Assembly (NCBI RefSeq): GCF_026344005.1
Contig: NZ_JAPKNH010000004.1
Location: forward strand, 372,001-436,000
Direction of reading: 5' to 3'
Source: Kaistia terrae
Lineage (GTDB): Bacteria > Pseudomonadota > Alphaproteobacteria > Rhizobiales > Kaistiaceae
Length of the DNA stretch: 64,000 nt
Both the position numbers and the translations under genes were made by a program. This document shows positions 39,651 to 48,229 of this stretch, piece by piece. The notes under the pieces are model-generated. The model was given only the letters and a program-made list of their open reading frames with translations, had not been told where the DNA came from and did not search any database. Position 1 is the first letter of the stretch. Every line of letters starts with the position of its first letter.

Positions 39651-40574
39651 TCAGGCTGGGGCGAGAAGGCGTTGCAGTCCCTCGTCCCAATGCGGATGCT
39701 CGCCATAAAGCCCGGCAAGATGATCGATGAATAGCCGGACCTTGGCGGCAAGGAAGCGCCGGCTCGGATAGACGGCATGCACCGCGACATGCCGCGAGGC
39801 GCGATAGGCCGGCAGCACGACGACGAGGCGGCCCTCGCGAAGCTCCGGCCCCACATCCCAGGTCGAGCGGAAGGCGATGCCGAGCCCGGCCAGCACCGCC
39901 TCGCGCACGACCTCGTTGGAATTGGTGCGAAGCCGGCCTTCGACATGCACCGTCACCGGTCCGTCCGGGCCTTCGAGCCGCCATGGGTCCTGGCTGGCGG
40001 TGGCGAGCAGGGTATGGCGCGACAGCTCGGCGATCGTCTGCGGCGTGCCGTGCTCGGCGAGATAGGCCGGCGTTGCGCAGAGCAACCGGTGATTCGGTGC
40101 CAGCCGCCGGGCGACAAGGCTTGAATCCGTCAGTTCGGCGATGCGGATCGATACGTCTATGCCGTCCTTGACCAGGTCGACGAACTCGTCCGATAGCACG
40201 AGATTGACGGTGAGGCCGGGATTGGCGGCGAGGAAGCTGCCCAGATGCGGGGCGATGTGCAGCCGGCCGAAGGTGGTCGGGGCTGAAACCTTCAGCGTGC
40301 CGCGCGCGACGTCGGAACGGCGGCTGACAAAGGATTCCGCCTCGTCGATCGAGGCGAGGATCTGCACGATGCGGTCGTGGAACCCGCGCCCCGCCTCCGT
40401 CAACGCGATTTGCCGGGTCGTGCGCTGCAACAGGCGCGTGCCAAGGCGATCCTCCAGGCGCTTCAGGCGCTTGGAGACGACGGCGGGAGATAGTCCAAGC
40501 TCGCGACCCGCCGCCGAAAGGCTTCCGGCGGTGACAACGCGGGCGAAGATCTCCATATCGGATAGAGTGCTCAT
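39651..40574 (-). CDS. LysR-family transcriptional regulator
   Basis: The 307-residue protein starts STLSDMEIFARVVTAGSLSA with recognition helix SPAVVSKRLKRLEDRLGTRL. The effector domain (GTLKVSAPTTFGRLHIAPHL, VRIAELTDSSLVARRLA-like core) is of the type that activates nearby metabolic operons. It is divergent from glcDEF with 127 bp between the starts, so it is a candidate regulator of glycolate use, although glycolate operons are often controlled by GntR proteins. It ends 5 bp from the convergent DUF3422 gene. Confidence 0.88.
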   Translation of the reverse strand: MSTLSDMEIFARVVTAGSLSAAGRELGLSPAVVSKRLKRLEDRLGTRLLQRTTRQIALTEAGRGFHDRIVQILASIDEAESFVSRRSDVARGTLKVSAPTTFGRLHIAPHLGSFLAANPGLTVNLVLSDEFVDLVKDGIDVSIRIAELTDSSLVARRLAPNHRLLCATPAYLAEHGTPQTIAELSRHTLLATASQDPWRLEGPDGPVTVHVEGRLRTNSNEVVREAVLAGLGIAFRSTWDVGPELREGRLVVVLPAYRASRHVAVHAVYPSRRFLAAKVRLFIDHLAGLYGEHPHWDEGLQRLLAPA

Positions 40575-40701
40575 TGCCTCTATACTGGCAAAAAAGTGGG
40601 GTGATTTTCAATCCTGCGGCAAGGATGATTGTTTTCCATCCCGGCTTGGGTACAAACCCGTCCACGCTTAGATTGGTTCTGAACTGGGGAGTGAGGATGC
40701 C

Positions 40702-42135
40702 ATGTCCGCGATAGAAATTCCGAAACCGGACCCGCGCATTCTGGCGCGCCGCGATGCCATCGTCGCCGGACTCGCCGCGCTGCTGCCTCCGACCTCGCTG
40801 ATCACCGAGGAGGATGAGCGCCGCGCCTATGACACGGACGCGCTCACCGCCTATCGCCGCGTCCCGCTCGCTGTCGTCCTGCCGGAAACCACCGAGCAGG
40901 TTTCCAAAGTGTTAACATTCCTGAACCGGGAAGGCGTGAAAGTTGTTGCTCGCGGCGCCGGCACGTCGCTGGCCGGCGGCGCCATTCCGAGCGAGGACGC
41001 TGTCGTTCTCGGCGTCTCGAAGATGAGCCGCATCCTCGACGTCGATACCGCCAACCGTACCATCCGCGTCGAGTCTGGCGTCACCAATCTCGGTGTTTCC
41101 GGCGCCGTCTCGCATCTCGGCTTCTTCTATGCGCCCGACCCGTCGAGTCAGCTTGCCTGCACCATCGCCGGCAACATCGCGATGAACTCCGGCGGCGCGC
41201 ATTGCCTGAAATATGGCGTCACCACCAACAACGTGCTGGGCGTCAAGATCGTGCTGATCGATGGCACCATCGTCGAGATCGGCGGCGCGCATATGGATGC
41301 GTCGGGCTACGATCTGCTCGGCCTGATCGTCGGTTCGGAAGGCCAGCTTGGCATCGTCACCGAGGCGACGCTGCGCATCCTGCCGCTGGCCGAGGGCGCG
41401 CGGCCGATGCTGATGGGCTTCCAGTCGGCTGAGGATGCCGGCGCCTGCGTTGCTGCGATCATCGCCTCCGGCATCATTCCGGTCGCGATCGAATACATGG
41501 ACCGCCCGGCGATTCAGGTCTGCGAGGCTTTCGCGCATGCCGGCTATCCGCTCGACGTCGAGGCGCTGCTGATCATCGAGGTCGAGGGTTCGGAAGCCGA
41601 GATCGAGGATCTGATCGGAAAAATCACGCGGATTGCCGCGGACTACAACCCGTCCGGTCTGCGCATCTCGCAATCGGAAGCCGAGAGCGCTGCGATCTGG
41701 AAGGGTCGCAAATCTGCCTTCGGGGCGATGGGCCGGCTTGCCGATTATATCTGCATGGATGGCACCATCCCGACCGGCCAGCTTTCCGCTGTCCTGACCG
41801 GCATCGCCAGGATCTGTGAAGGCTACGGCCTGCGCGTTTCCAACATCTTCCATGCCGGCGATGGCAATCTGCACCCGCTGGTTCTGTTCAACGCGAATGA
41901 TCCGGAAGAGCAATACAAGGCCGAGCGCTGCGGCGAGGACATCTTGAAGCTCTGCGTCGATCTCGGCGGCTGCCTGACCGGGGAGCACGGCGTCGGCATC
42001 GAGAAGCGCGACCTGATGACCTATCAGTTCAACACCATCGATCTCGACCAGCAGATGCGGGTGAAGACTGCGCTTGATCCGCAATGGCTGTTGAACCCGA
42101 ACAAGGTGTTCCCGCTCGCAGGACGTCCCGTCTGA
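40702..42135 (+). CDS. glcD: Glycolate oxidase subunit GlcD (FAD-linked)
   Basis: The 477-residue flavoprotein has the PCMH-type FAD domain: PLAVVLPETTEQVSKVLTFL, VVARGAGTSLAGGAIPSEDA, SQLACTIAGNIAMNSGGAHC and LLGLIVGSEGQLGIVTEATL. The C-terminal oxidase cap ends with NIFHAGDGNLHPLVLFNAND and TGEHGVGIEKRD. With GlcE and GlcF it oxidises glycolate to glyoxylate at the membrane. Related D-lactate dehydrogenases look similar, but the glcE-glcF neighbours settle the call. The gap to glcE is short (GTG at 42137 or ATG 42164). Confidence 0.93.
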   Translation: MSAIEIPKPDPRILARRDAIVAGLAALLPPTSLITEEDERRAYDTDALTAYRRVPLAVVLPETTEQVSKVLTFLNREGVKVVARGAGTSLAGGAIPSEDAVVLGVSKMSRILDVDTANRTIRVESGVTNLGVSGAVSHLGFFYAPDPSSQLACTIAGNIAMNSGGAHCLKYGVTTNNVLGVKIVLIDGTIVEIGGAHMDASGYDLLGLIVGSEGQLGIVTEATLRILPLAEGARPMLMGFQSAEDAGACVAAIIASGIIPVAIEYMDRPAIQVCEAFAHAGYPLDVEALLIIEVEGSEAEIEDLIGKITRIAADYNPSGLRISQSEAESAAIWKGRKSAFGAMGRLADYICMDGTIPTGQLSAVLTGIARICEGYGLRVSNIFHAGDGNLHPLVLFNANDPEEQYKAERCGEDILKLCVDLGGCLTGEHGVGIEKRDLMTYQFNTIDLDQQMRVKTALDPQWLLNPNKVFPLAGRPV

Positions 42136-42163
42136 TGTGCCAGATCATCCAGGAAGCATGCCG

Positions 42164-43336
42164 ATGACCTCGATCCTTCTCCCCGACAGCGAGGCCGAGA
42201 TCGAGGCGATCGTGCATGAGGCGGCGCAGTCGCGCAGCCCGCTGGCGATCCATGGCGGCGGCACACGACCGCTTGGCAGGCCCGTCCACGCCGACCGCGC
42301 GCTGTCGACGAAGCTCCTGACCGGCATCACGCTGTATGAGCCGTCGGAACTGGTCATTTCGGCTCGTGCCGGCACGCCACTCGCCGAAATCCAGCAGACG
42401 CTGGCTGCCAATCGTCAGCGCCTGCCGTTTGAGCCGATCGACTATCGCCGCCTGCTCGGCAATCACGGTATCCCCACCATCGGCGGCGTGACGGCTTCGA
42501 ACAGTTCTGGCCCGCGCCGTCTGCAGTCGGGCGCTGCGCGCGACTCGCTGATCGGCGTTCGCGCCACCACCGGGCGGGGCGAGACTATCAAGTCCGGCGG
42601 CCGCGTCATGAAGAACGTGACCGGCTATGATTTCGTCAAGCTGCTGGCCGGCTCCTGGGGCACGCTCGGCGTGCTGACAGAGGTTACCTACAAGCTCATT
42701 CCCGAAGCCGAGACCGAGCTGACGCTGCTTCTGACCGGCCTTTCGGCGCAGCGCGCCGTCGAGGCGATGACGGCGGCGCTCGGGACGCCTTTCGAGGTGA
42801 CGGGAGCCGCGCATCTGCCGGCGATCGACGGGATGCCGACGCGGACCGCGCTGCGGCTCGAAGGTTTTGACGCCTCGGTCGCCTATCGTACCGACCGGCT
42901 CGATCAGGTGTTGAAGCCGTTTGGCGCCTTCGAGACCATTACGGCCGAGGCTTCGCGTGTGCTCTGGAGGACGATACGCGATGTCGAGGCGCTGGAGACG
43001 CCGCAGGATGCTTCGATCTGGCGGATCTCGGTCCGGCCGAGCGATGGCCCAAAAGTGGGCGAACAGCTCGTCACGCGGCTTGGTAGCCGCGTGCTCTATG
43101 ACTGGGCAGGCGGCTTGATCTGGGCGAGTGCGACGCCGGAAGGCGATGGCGGCGCTTCGGTCGTGCGCGGGGCGGTTGCGGCCGTCGGGGGTCATGCCAC
43201 GCTGGTGCGCGGGTCGCCGGAGCTGCGCGCGACCGTGCCGATCTTCGAGCCGGAGACGCCGGGCGTGGCGGCGATGAGCCGCCTGATCAAGGCGACCTTC
43301 GATCCGGCCGGGGTGCTCAATCCGGGGAGGATGTGA
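42164..43336 (+). CDS. glcE: Glycolate oxidase subunit GlcE
   Basis: The 390-residue protein has a shorter FAD-binding domain than GlcD: SPLAIHGGGTRPLGRPVHAD, VISARAGTPLAEIQQTLAAN, GNHGIPTIGGVTASNSSGPR and VMKNVTGYDFVKLLAGSWGT. It ends FDPAGVLNPGRM, as in GlcE. ATG 42164 has AGGAAG at 7-base spacing; GTG 42137 and ATG 42158 would lengthen it by up to nine residues. In the complex GlcE likely passes electrons from GlcD to GlcF. The usual direct link to glcF is broken by a leftward gene at 43412. Confidence 0.92.
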   Translation: MTSILLPDSEAEIEAIVHEAAQSRSPLAIHGGGTRPLGRPVHADRALSTKLLTGITLYEPSELVISARAGTPLAEIQQTLAANRQRLPFEPIDYRRLLGNHGIPTIGGVTASNSSGPRRLQSGAARDSLIGVRATTGRGETIKSGGRVMKNVTGYDFVKLLAGSWGTLGVLTEVTYKLIPEAETELTLLLTGLSAQRAVEAMTAALGTPFEVTGAAHLPAIDGMPTRTALRLEGFDASVAYRTDRLDQVLKPFGAFETITAEASRVLWRTIRDVEALETPQDASIWRISVRPSDGPKVGEQLVTRLGSRVLYDWAGGLIWASATPEGDGGASVVRGAVAAVGGHATLVRGSPELRATVPIFEPETPGVAAMSRLIKATFDPAGVLNPGRM

Positions 43337-43411
43337 GCCATGCTTCAAAGCGCGATGGATTGTCCGGCGCGGCCGCCGGCGCTTTGCAGCGCCGGGGCCA
43401 GCGCGCTGGCG

Positions 43412-43747
43412 CTATTCGGTGAAGCGGACGACGCCGATTTCGCAGACGTCGACGTTCTCTTCGACCACTTCGCTGTCGTCGACAAACACGCCCTTAAAGT
43501 CGAATTTGCAGTAGCCGCTGCCGTCATCCATGTTGATTTCGATCGATCCGCCGGCCGGAACCTGGTCGTCGCCGAGAATATCCTCTTCCCAATCCTTGGA
43601 GCCGACGTTCGAGGCATAGAACTCGTTCAGATCGGAACTGGTCTCGTTGATGATCTTGACCTTGCGGTTTTCCGCGCTGGCCGATCCGCCGAGAACCAAC
43701 GACGCGAAAAAGGCCGCTCCCACGGCTGCCCACAGACGATGCTGCAT
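43412..43747 (-). CDS. Small secreted protein, antisense insertion between glcE and glcF
   Basis: The 111-residue protein has a signal peptide (MQHRLWAAVGAAFFASLVLG then GSASA, cleavage expected near residue 25). The mature domain is beta-rich: KVKIINETSSDLNEFYASNV, DQVPAGGSIEINMDDGSGYC and a final VDVCEIGVVRFTE. Its two cysteines could form a disulfide. Periplasmic proteins of this pattern are widespread hypothetical proteins in Hyphomicrobiales. ATG 43747 starts the signal peptide. It is read against the glc operon and fills the glcE-glcF gap. Confidence 0.75.
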   Translation of the reverse strand: MQHRLWAAVGAAFFASLVLGGSASAENRKVKIINETSSDLNEFYASNVGSKDWEEDILGDDQVPAGGSIEINMDDGSGYCKFDFKGVFVDDSEVVEENVDVCEIGVVRFTE

Positions 43748-43867
43748 AGTTATTTCCTTGAGTGCGCCGAAGAGATTTCGCGCGTCTCGCCAATGCCAGA
43801 TGCCCTTGGGTCGCGCAAGCACGATTGTGCGCCGTCCCTAACCCCGCCCGCGGCGGCAGAGTGAACC

Positions 43868-45166
43868 ATGCAAACCTCCTTTTCCCTCGCCCAGCTCGCC
43901 GACCCGGATGTCCGTGAATCCGAGAAGATCCTGCGGACCTGCGTGCATTGCGGCTTCTGCACCGCGACATGCCCGACCTATGTGCTGCTTGGCGACGAAC
44001 TCGACAGTCCGCGCGGGCGCATCTACCTGATCAAGGACATGCTGGAGGGCGGCAAGCCGGCCAACGAGCAGGTCGTCAAGCATGTCGATCGCTGCCTGTC
44101 TTGCCTCTCCTGCATGTCGACCTGTCCTTCCGGCGTGAACTACATGCACCTCGTCGATCATGCGCGCGCGCATATCGAGGAAACCTATGACCGGCCCTTG
44201 GCCGACAAGGCGATCCGTTCGGCGCTCGCCGCCGTGATGCCCCATCGCAACCGCTTCCGGCTGGCGCTTGTCGCGGCCGCCGCCGCGCGACCTTTCGCAG
44301 GTCCGATCGGCAAGGTGCCGGGCTTCAAGCGCATCAGCGCCATGCTGAAGCTGGCGCCGCGCTTCCCGCATGGCCGCACGGCTTCGGAAGGTCCGGGCAC
44401 GTTCCCGACGACGGCCGAGAAGCGTGGCCGTGTCGCGCTGCTTTCCGGCTGCGTCCAGCCCGTGCTCGATCCCGGTATCAACGAGGCAACGATCCGCCTG
44501 CTGAACCGTGTCGGCGTCGAGGTGGTGATTGCCAAGGGAGAAACCTGCTGCGGCTCGATCACCCATCACATGGGCAAGTCCGAGCAGGCGCACGCGACCG
44601 CGAAGCGTACCATCGACGCCTGGATCGCCGAGATGGACGGCGAGGGCCTCGATGCCATCATCATCACGGCGTCGGGCTGCGGTACGACGATCAAGGATTA
44701 TGGCTTCATGTTCCGCGAGGATCCTGTCTATGCGGAGAAAGCGGCGCGCGTGTCAGCGATCGCCAAGGACATCACGGAATATCTGGAAAGCCTGAAACTG
44801 GCGCCCGTCACGGCTCCCGCGCCTCTGACGGTCGCCTATCATTCTGCCTGCTCGATGCAGCACGGCCAGCAGATCAAGACGACGCCGAAGACCCTGCTTT
44901 CGAAGGCGGGCTTCACCGTGCGCGACGTGCCGGAGGGGCATCTGTGCTGTGGTTCGGCCGGCACTTACAACATGCTGCAGCCGGAGCTTTCGCAGCAGTT
45001 GAAGGCGCGCAAGCTGGGCAATATCGCCAAGGTCTCGCCGGATGTGGTCGCCACCGGCAATATTGGCTGCATCACCCAGCTTTCGGGCGGCGTGCCGGTC
45101 GTCCATACGATCGAACTGCTGGATTGGGCCTATGGTGGCCCAAAGCCGGCCGGTCTTCGTGGCTGA
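43868..45166 (+). CDS. glcF: Glycolate oxidase iron-sulfur subunit GlcF
   Basis: The 432-residue protein has two 4Fe-4S motifs near the N-terminus (CVHCGFCTATCP and CLSCLSCMSTCP). Two cysteine-rich CCG domains follow, with GETCCGSITHHMGKSEQ and LCCGSAGTYNMLQPE. It forms the electron-transfer end of the GlcDEF glycolate dehydrogenase and probably reduces quinone. It begins 531 bp after glcE because of the inserted antisense gene, so it may have its own promoter in 43748-43867. It converges on the DUF1488 gene. Confidence 0.94.
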   Translation: MQTSFSLAQLADPDVRESEKILRTCVHCGFCTATCPTYVLLGDELDSPRGRIYLIKDMLEGGKPANEQVVKHVDRCLSCLSCMSTCPSGVNYMHLVDHARAHIEETYDRPLADKAIRSALAAVMPHRNRFRLALVAAAAARPFAGPIGKVPGFKRISAMLKLAPRFPHGRTASEGPGTFPTTAEKRGRVALLSGCVQPVLDPGINEATIRLLNRVGVEVVIAKGETCCGSITHHMGKSEQAHATAKRTIDAWIAEMDGEGLDAIIITASGCGTTIKDYGFMFREDPVYAEKAARVSAIAKDITEYLESLKLAPVTAPAPLTVAYHSACSMQHGQQIKTTPKTLLSKAGFTVRDVPEGHLCCGSAGTYNMLQPELSQQLKARKLGNIAKVSPDVVATGNIGCITQLSGGVPVVHTIELLDWAYGGPKPAGLRG

Positions 45167-45208
45167 TGTATGCATCGCACCGTTCGCGCCGTGCGATGTC
45201 GGCCAAAA

Positions 45209-45472
45209 TCAGAGGTCGCTGGCGTTGAGCATGCAGGAGGCGTTCGCCTGTCTGGAATAGACGCGCGCCGCCGCATGTTCGATCCGTTCCCGATTGGCGT
45301 CGAACATGCGCAATGCCGCGTCTTCGTTCTGGCCGACGCTGGGGTCGATCCGGGCAATGGCATCTGCCTCAAGATAGAACGAGACTTCCTTCGCACTATC
45401 ATGACCCCAGAACTGAATCCTATGGCGCGATTCGTTGTAACTTCGGCTTCGATTGGGAAAATGAAGGCTCAT
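45209..45472 (-). CDS. DUF1488 family protein
   Basis: The 87-residue protein has the typical DUF1488 pattern: MSLHFPNRSRSYNESRHRIQ, FWGHDSAKEVSFYLEADAIA, MFDANRERIEHAAARVYSRQ. It is a small soluble protein of unknown function frequent in alphaproteobacteria. It stands alone between convergent glcF and the TMEM175 gene. The 205 bp upstream (45473-45677) hold no other gene I can support. Confidence 0.85.
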   Translation of the reverse strand: MSLHFPNRSRSYNESRHRIQFWGHDSAKEVSFYLEADAIARIDPSVGQNEDAALRMFDANRERIEHAAARVYSRQANASCMLNASDL

Positions 45473-45677
45473 TCCTCAAGCATACGCTCAATCCGACCGA
45501 AGCGTTACCGATATCGAGAGGCCGCGCTTGGCCATTAGTACCAAGGCGGGCGGTGTCTTAAATCTTCCCGAAAACAGGGAGGCTTCAGAACGACACCGTC
45601 GTGAGACGCTTCAGGTCGGAGTGCATGACTTGTCGATTAGGCGAGGTTTGGTTCGCTATCGACGTCCATCCGCCTAT

Positions 45678-46283
45678 CTAGTCTTTGGGCGCGTGTGCGC
45701 CACCAGTCGAGGCCAGTAGCACGCGCTCTACGCGGCGATCCGGCACCAGCCACATCAGCGCGACACCGACATAGCCGGCGATCGCGATCCATGGGTTGAG
45801 AAATGCGAGGCCAATCGCTGCGGCATAGATCACCACCGATATCTTGCCCTTGCGGTCATGGCCGAAGGCTACGGCCAGTGCTGAATCCGCGCCTTCGAGC
45901 CGGATGAGGGAGCGGGCCAGGATGTAGTAGGCGATGCCCGACATCATCAACACGAAGCCATAGACCGCGACCGGCACGGATTCGATGTGGTTCTCGCCCA
46001 TCCAGGCAGTGGTGAAGGGCGTCAGTGACAGCCAGAACAACAGATACAGATTGGCCCAGAGCACGCTGCCTCGGACATGGCTTACGGCATGGAACATGTG
46101 GTGATGATTGTTCCAGTAGATGCCAATCATGATGAAGCTCAGGACGTAGCTGAGAAAGACCGGCACAAGCGGTAGCAGCGTGTGGATGTCCGCCTGATGC
46201 GGGACTTTCAGCTCGAGCACCATGATGGTGATGATGATGGCGATCACGCCATCGCTGAAGGCTTCGATCCGGCTCTTGTTCAT
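45678..46283 (-). CDS. TMEM175-family ion channel (DUF1211)
   Basis: The 201-residue membrane protein begins MNKSRIEAFSDGVIAIIITI, carrying the RxxxFSD signature of bacterial TMEM175 potassium-permeable channels. It has six hydrophobic segments (LVPVFLSYVLSFIMIGIYWN, VLWANLYLLFWLSLTPFTTA, VAVYGFVLMMSGIAYYILAR, VVIYAAAIGLAFLNPWIAIA). Bacterial members form tetramers with weak K+ selectivity. I chose the second ATG (46283), since GGTGGAG is 8 bases upstream; 46289 is the alternative. Confidence 0.88.
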   Translation of the reverse strand: MNKSRIEAFSDGVIAIIITIMVLELKVPHQADIHTLLPLVPVFLSYVLSFIMIGIYWNNHHHMFHAVSHVRGSVLWANLYLLFWLSLTPFTTAWMGENHIESVPVAVYGFVLMMSGIAYYILARSLIRLEGADSALAVAFGHDRKGKISVVIYAAAIGLAFLNPWIAIAGYVGVALMWLVPDRRVERVLLASTGGAHAPKD

Positions 46284-46474
46284 GCGCATGGCTCCACCGC
46301 AATGAGGCTCTCACGCTAGCCCGTTGCGCGTCGCCGCTCCATCGCCTTTCGGAGAGCGGCTCGTCCCGAACGAGGTCCACTCGTCTGGCAAACTTTCGCT
46401 CACAGACCAAGTTGCCCACGGCCGATCTGTCTGCGGCACTTGCGTGGTCGCAAAGCCGTGCTAGGCTTCGCCTG

Positions 46475-46569
46475 TCTCATCGGGGTGCCCTGATCCATCG
46501 GATCTTGGCTGAGAGGTCTTCGGACTAACCCGCGAACCTGATCCGGATCATGCCGGCGGAGGGATTGAG
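46475..46569 (+). promoter_or_regulatory. TPP (thiamine pyrophosphate) riboswitch
   Basis: The conserved cores are plain: CGGGGTGCCC (46481-46490), GGCTGAGAGG (46507-46516), ACCCGCGAACCTGATCCGGA (46528-46547) and ATGCCGGCGGAGGGA (46550-46564), closed by a short P1 stem (CTCAT/ATTGAG). It lies 77 bp before thiM, so thiamine pyrophosphate should switch off thiME, probably by hiding the AAAGGA ribosome site or by termination. Confidence 0.93.
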
Positions 46570-46645
46570 CCAAGCGCCTGGATGCTCAAGCACCTGGATG
46601 TTCTTGCCGTCTTCCGTCCTGCGTCACAGCAAAGGACGTCTACTC

Positions 46646-47482
46646 GTGTCTTCCACCCTCATTCGCAATCTGACGATTTCCGACGCCGCAAGCGCGCTTG
46701 ATGCTATGCGAGCGACCCGTCCTCTCGTTCAGAACATCACCAACTACGTCGCCATGACGATTTCGGCCAATGTTCTGCTCGCCGTTGGCGCGTCGCCTGC
46801 CATGGTCCATGCGGTCGAAGAGGTCGACGAGTTCGTCGCGATTTCCAATGCGCTGGTGATCAATGTCGGCACTCTTTCGCCGCTTTGGATCGAGGGCATG
46901 CAGCGGGCGGCCAAGCAGGCTGTCGCGCTCGGCAAGCCCTGGGTGCTAGATCCCGTCGGCTGCGGCGCAACGAAATTCCGCACGGACTTCGCCGTCGAGA
47001 TGAGCCGGGCCGGTCCCGCCATCATTCGCGGCAATGCCAGCGAGATCATGAGTCTGGCGGGCGCTGCCGGTGCAGGGGGCAAGGGCGTCGATTCGACCGC
47101 CTCCTCCGACGCGGCGCTCAAGGCCGGCAAGGCACTGGCGCTCGCCAGCGGCGCGATCGTCGCCATCACCGGCGAGACGGACTACGTCACCGACGGTACG
47201 CAGGTCGTGGCGATTACGGGCGGTAGTGCACTGATGCCGCTCTCGACCGCGCTTGGCTGTGCTCTGTCGGCGACGGTTGCGGCCTTCGCCGCCGTGCGCC
47301 CGCCCTTCGAGGCCGCAGTCGCGGCCATTGCCGTCTATGGCGCGGCCGGTGCCGCCGCCGCCACGCGCGTGACCGGGCCGGGGCATCTCCCCGCAGAGCT
47401 TTGCGACGCGCTTCATGCGGTCGATGCCGACATGATCGCGCGCTACGCGACGATCCGGGTTGTTGAAGAGGTGAATGTCTGA
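46646..47482 (+). CDS. thiM: Hydroxyethylthiazole kinase
   Basis: The 278-residue protein has the ThiM signature LVQNITNYVAMTISANVLLA followed by GASPAMVHAVEEVDEF. It also has WVLDPVGCGATKFRTD, IIRGNASEIMSLAG, and the C-terminal ribokinase-like GSALMPLSTALGCALSATVA. It phosphorylates salvaged hydroxyethylthiazole for thiamine synthesis. I start it at GTG 46646, which follows AAAGGA; the longer frame from 46550 would run back into the riboswitch. Its stop overlaps the thiE ATG (TGATG). Confidence 0.93.
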   Translation: MSSTLIRNLTISDAASALDAMRATRPLVQNITNYVAMTISANVLLAVGASPAMVHAVEEVDEFVAISNALVINVGTLSPLWIEGMQRAAKQAVALGKPWVLDPVGCGATKFRTDFAVEMSRAGPAIIRGNASEIMSLAGAAGAGGKGVDSTASSDAALKAGKALALASGAIVAITGETDYVTDGTQVVAITGGSALMPLSTALGCALSATVAAFAAVRPPFEAAVAAIAVYGAAGAAAATRVTGPGHLPAELCDALHAVDADMIARYATIRVVEEVNV

Positions 47483-48123
47483 TGCGCCGTCCTTTCGATC
47501 TTTCGCTCTATCTCGTCACGGACGAGGACCTGGCCGGACCGCGCGGCGTCGCCGAGACGGTGCGGGCTGCCATCGAGGGCGGCGTGACGCTCGTCCAGCA
47601 TCGCTTCAAGCAGGGCTCGACGCGCGATTTCGTTGCGACGGCTTCGGCGCTCGTGGAAATCCTGCGTCCGCGCGGCATTCCGCTCATCATCAACGATCGC
47701 GTCGATGTCGCGCTGGCCGTCGATGCGGATGGCGTCCATGTCGGCCAGAGCGACATGCGCGCGGCCAAGGTGCGTGAACTGATCGGCCCGGATCGCATCC
47801 TCGGTCTCTCGGCGGCGCAGTTTCATGAACTGACGCCGGAAGAACTCGGCCCGCTCGATTATCTCGGCGTCGGCCCGGTCTTCGCCACGGCGACCAAGCC
47901 GAACGCGCCCGATCCGATCGGCTTCGAGCATCTAGGCCGGATCAAGGCGGCGGCAGGCCTGCCGGTGGTCGCCATTGGTGGCCTCAAGCCCGAGCATGTC
48001 GAGCCGACGCTGGCGGCCGGCGCCGATGGCCTCGCCATCGTCTCCGCCATCATGGCGGCGGAAGATCCGGCCAAGGCGGCGCGCGAATTTGCCGATCGCA
48101 TCGCGCGCTACCGGGCGCAATAG
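47482..48123 (+). CDS. thiE: Thiamine-phosphate synthase
   Basis: The 213-residue TIM-barrel enzyme couples the thiazole phosphate with the pyrimidine pyrophosphate. Family marks: DLSLYLVTDEDLA, EGGVTLVQHRFKQGSTRDF (usually QLR/QYR), LIINDRVDVALAVDADGVHV-GQSD, ILGLSAAQFHE, YLGVGPVFATATKPNAPDPI and VVAIGGLKPEHV. The usual VQLR(x)K region reads VQHRFK, a small variation. It is translationally coupled to thiM. No thiD follows, so the kinase for the pyrimidine is elsewhere. Confidence 0.93.
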   Translation: MRRPFDLSLYLVTDEDLAGPRGVAETVRAAIEGGVTLVQHRFKQGSTRDFVATASALVEILRPRGIPLIINDRVDVALAVDADGVHVGQSDMRAAKVRELIGPDRILGLSAAQFHELTPEELGPLDYLGVGPVFATATKPNAPDPIGFEHLGRIKAAAGLPVVAIGGLKPEHVEPTLAAGADGLAIVSAIMAAEDPAKAAREFADRIARYRAQ

Positions 48124-48132
48124 GGCGACTTA

Positions 48133-48145
48133 TTCCAAAACGGAA
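48133..48145. promoter_or_regulatory. Short inverted repeat upstream of aceB
   Basis: TTCC-N5-GGAA, in TTCCAAAACGGAACAAG, lies about 90 bp before the aceB start in the 106-bp gap after thiE. It may be an operator for a glyoxylate-cycle regulator; the evidence is weak. Confidence 0.25.
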
Positions 48146-48229
48146 CAAGTTCTGCCCTGATCATGCAGGTTCAGTTGAAGACGGCGGCGTGGCATAGTCC
48201 GCTCCAACGTGCCCACCGAGGAGTTGTCC

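Noticed and set aside
46550-46645. An earlier ATG for thiM inside the riboswitch
   Set aside because: It lies in the conserved ATGCCGGCGG core of the TPP element. GTG 46646 follows a good AAAGGA and starts the conserved protein.
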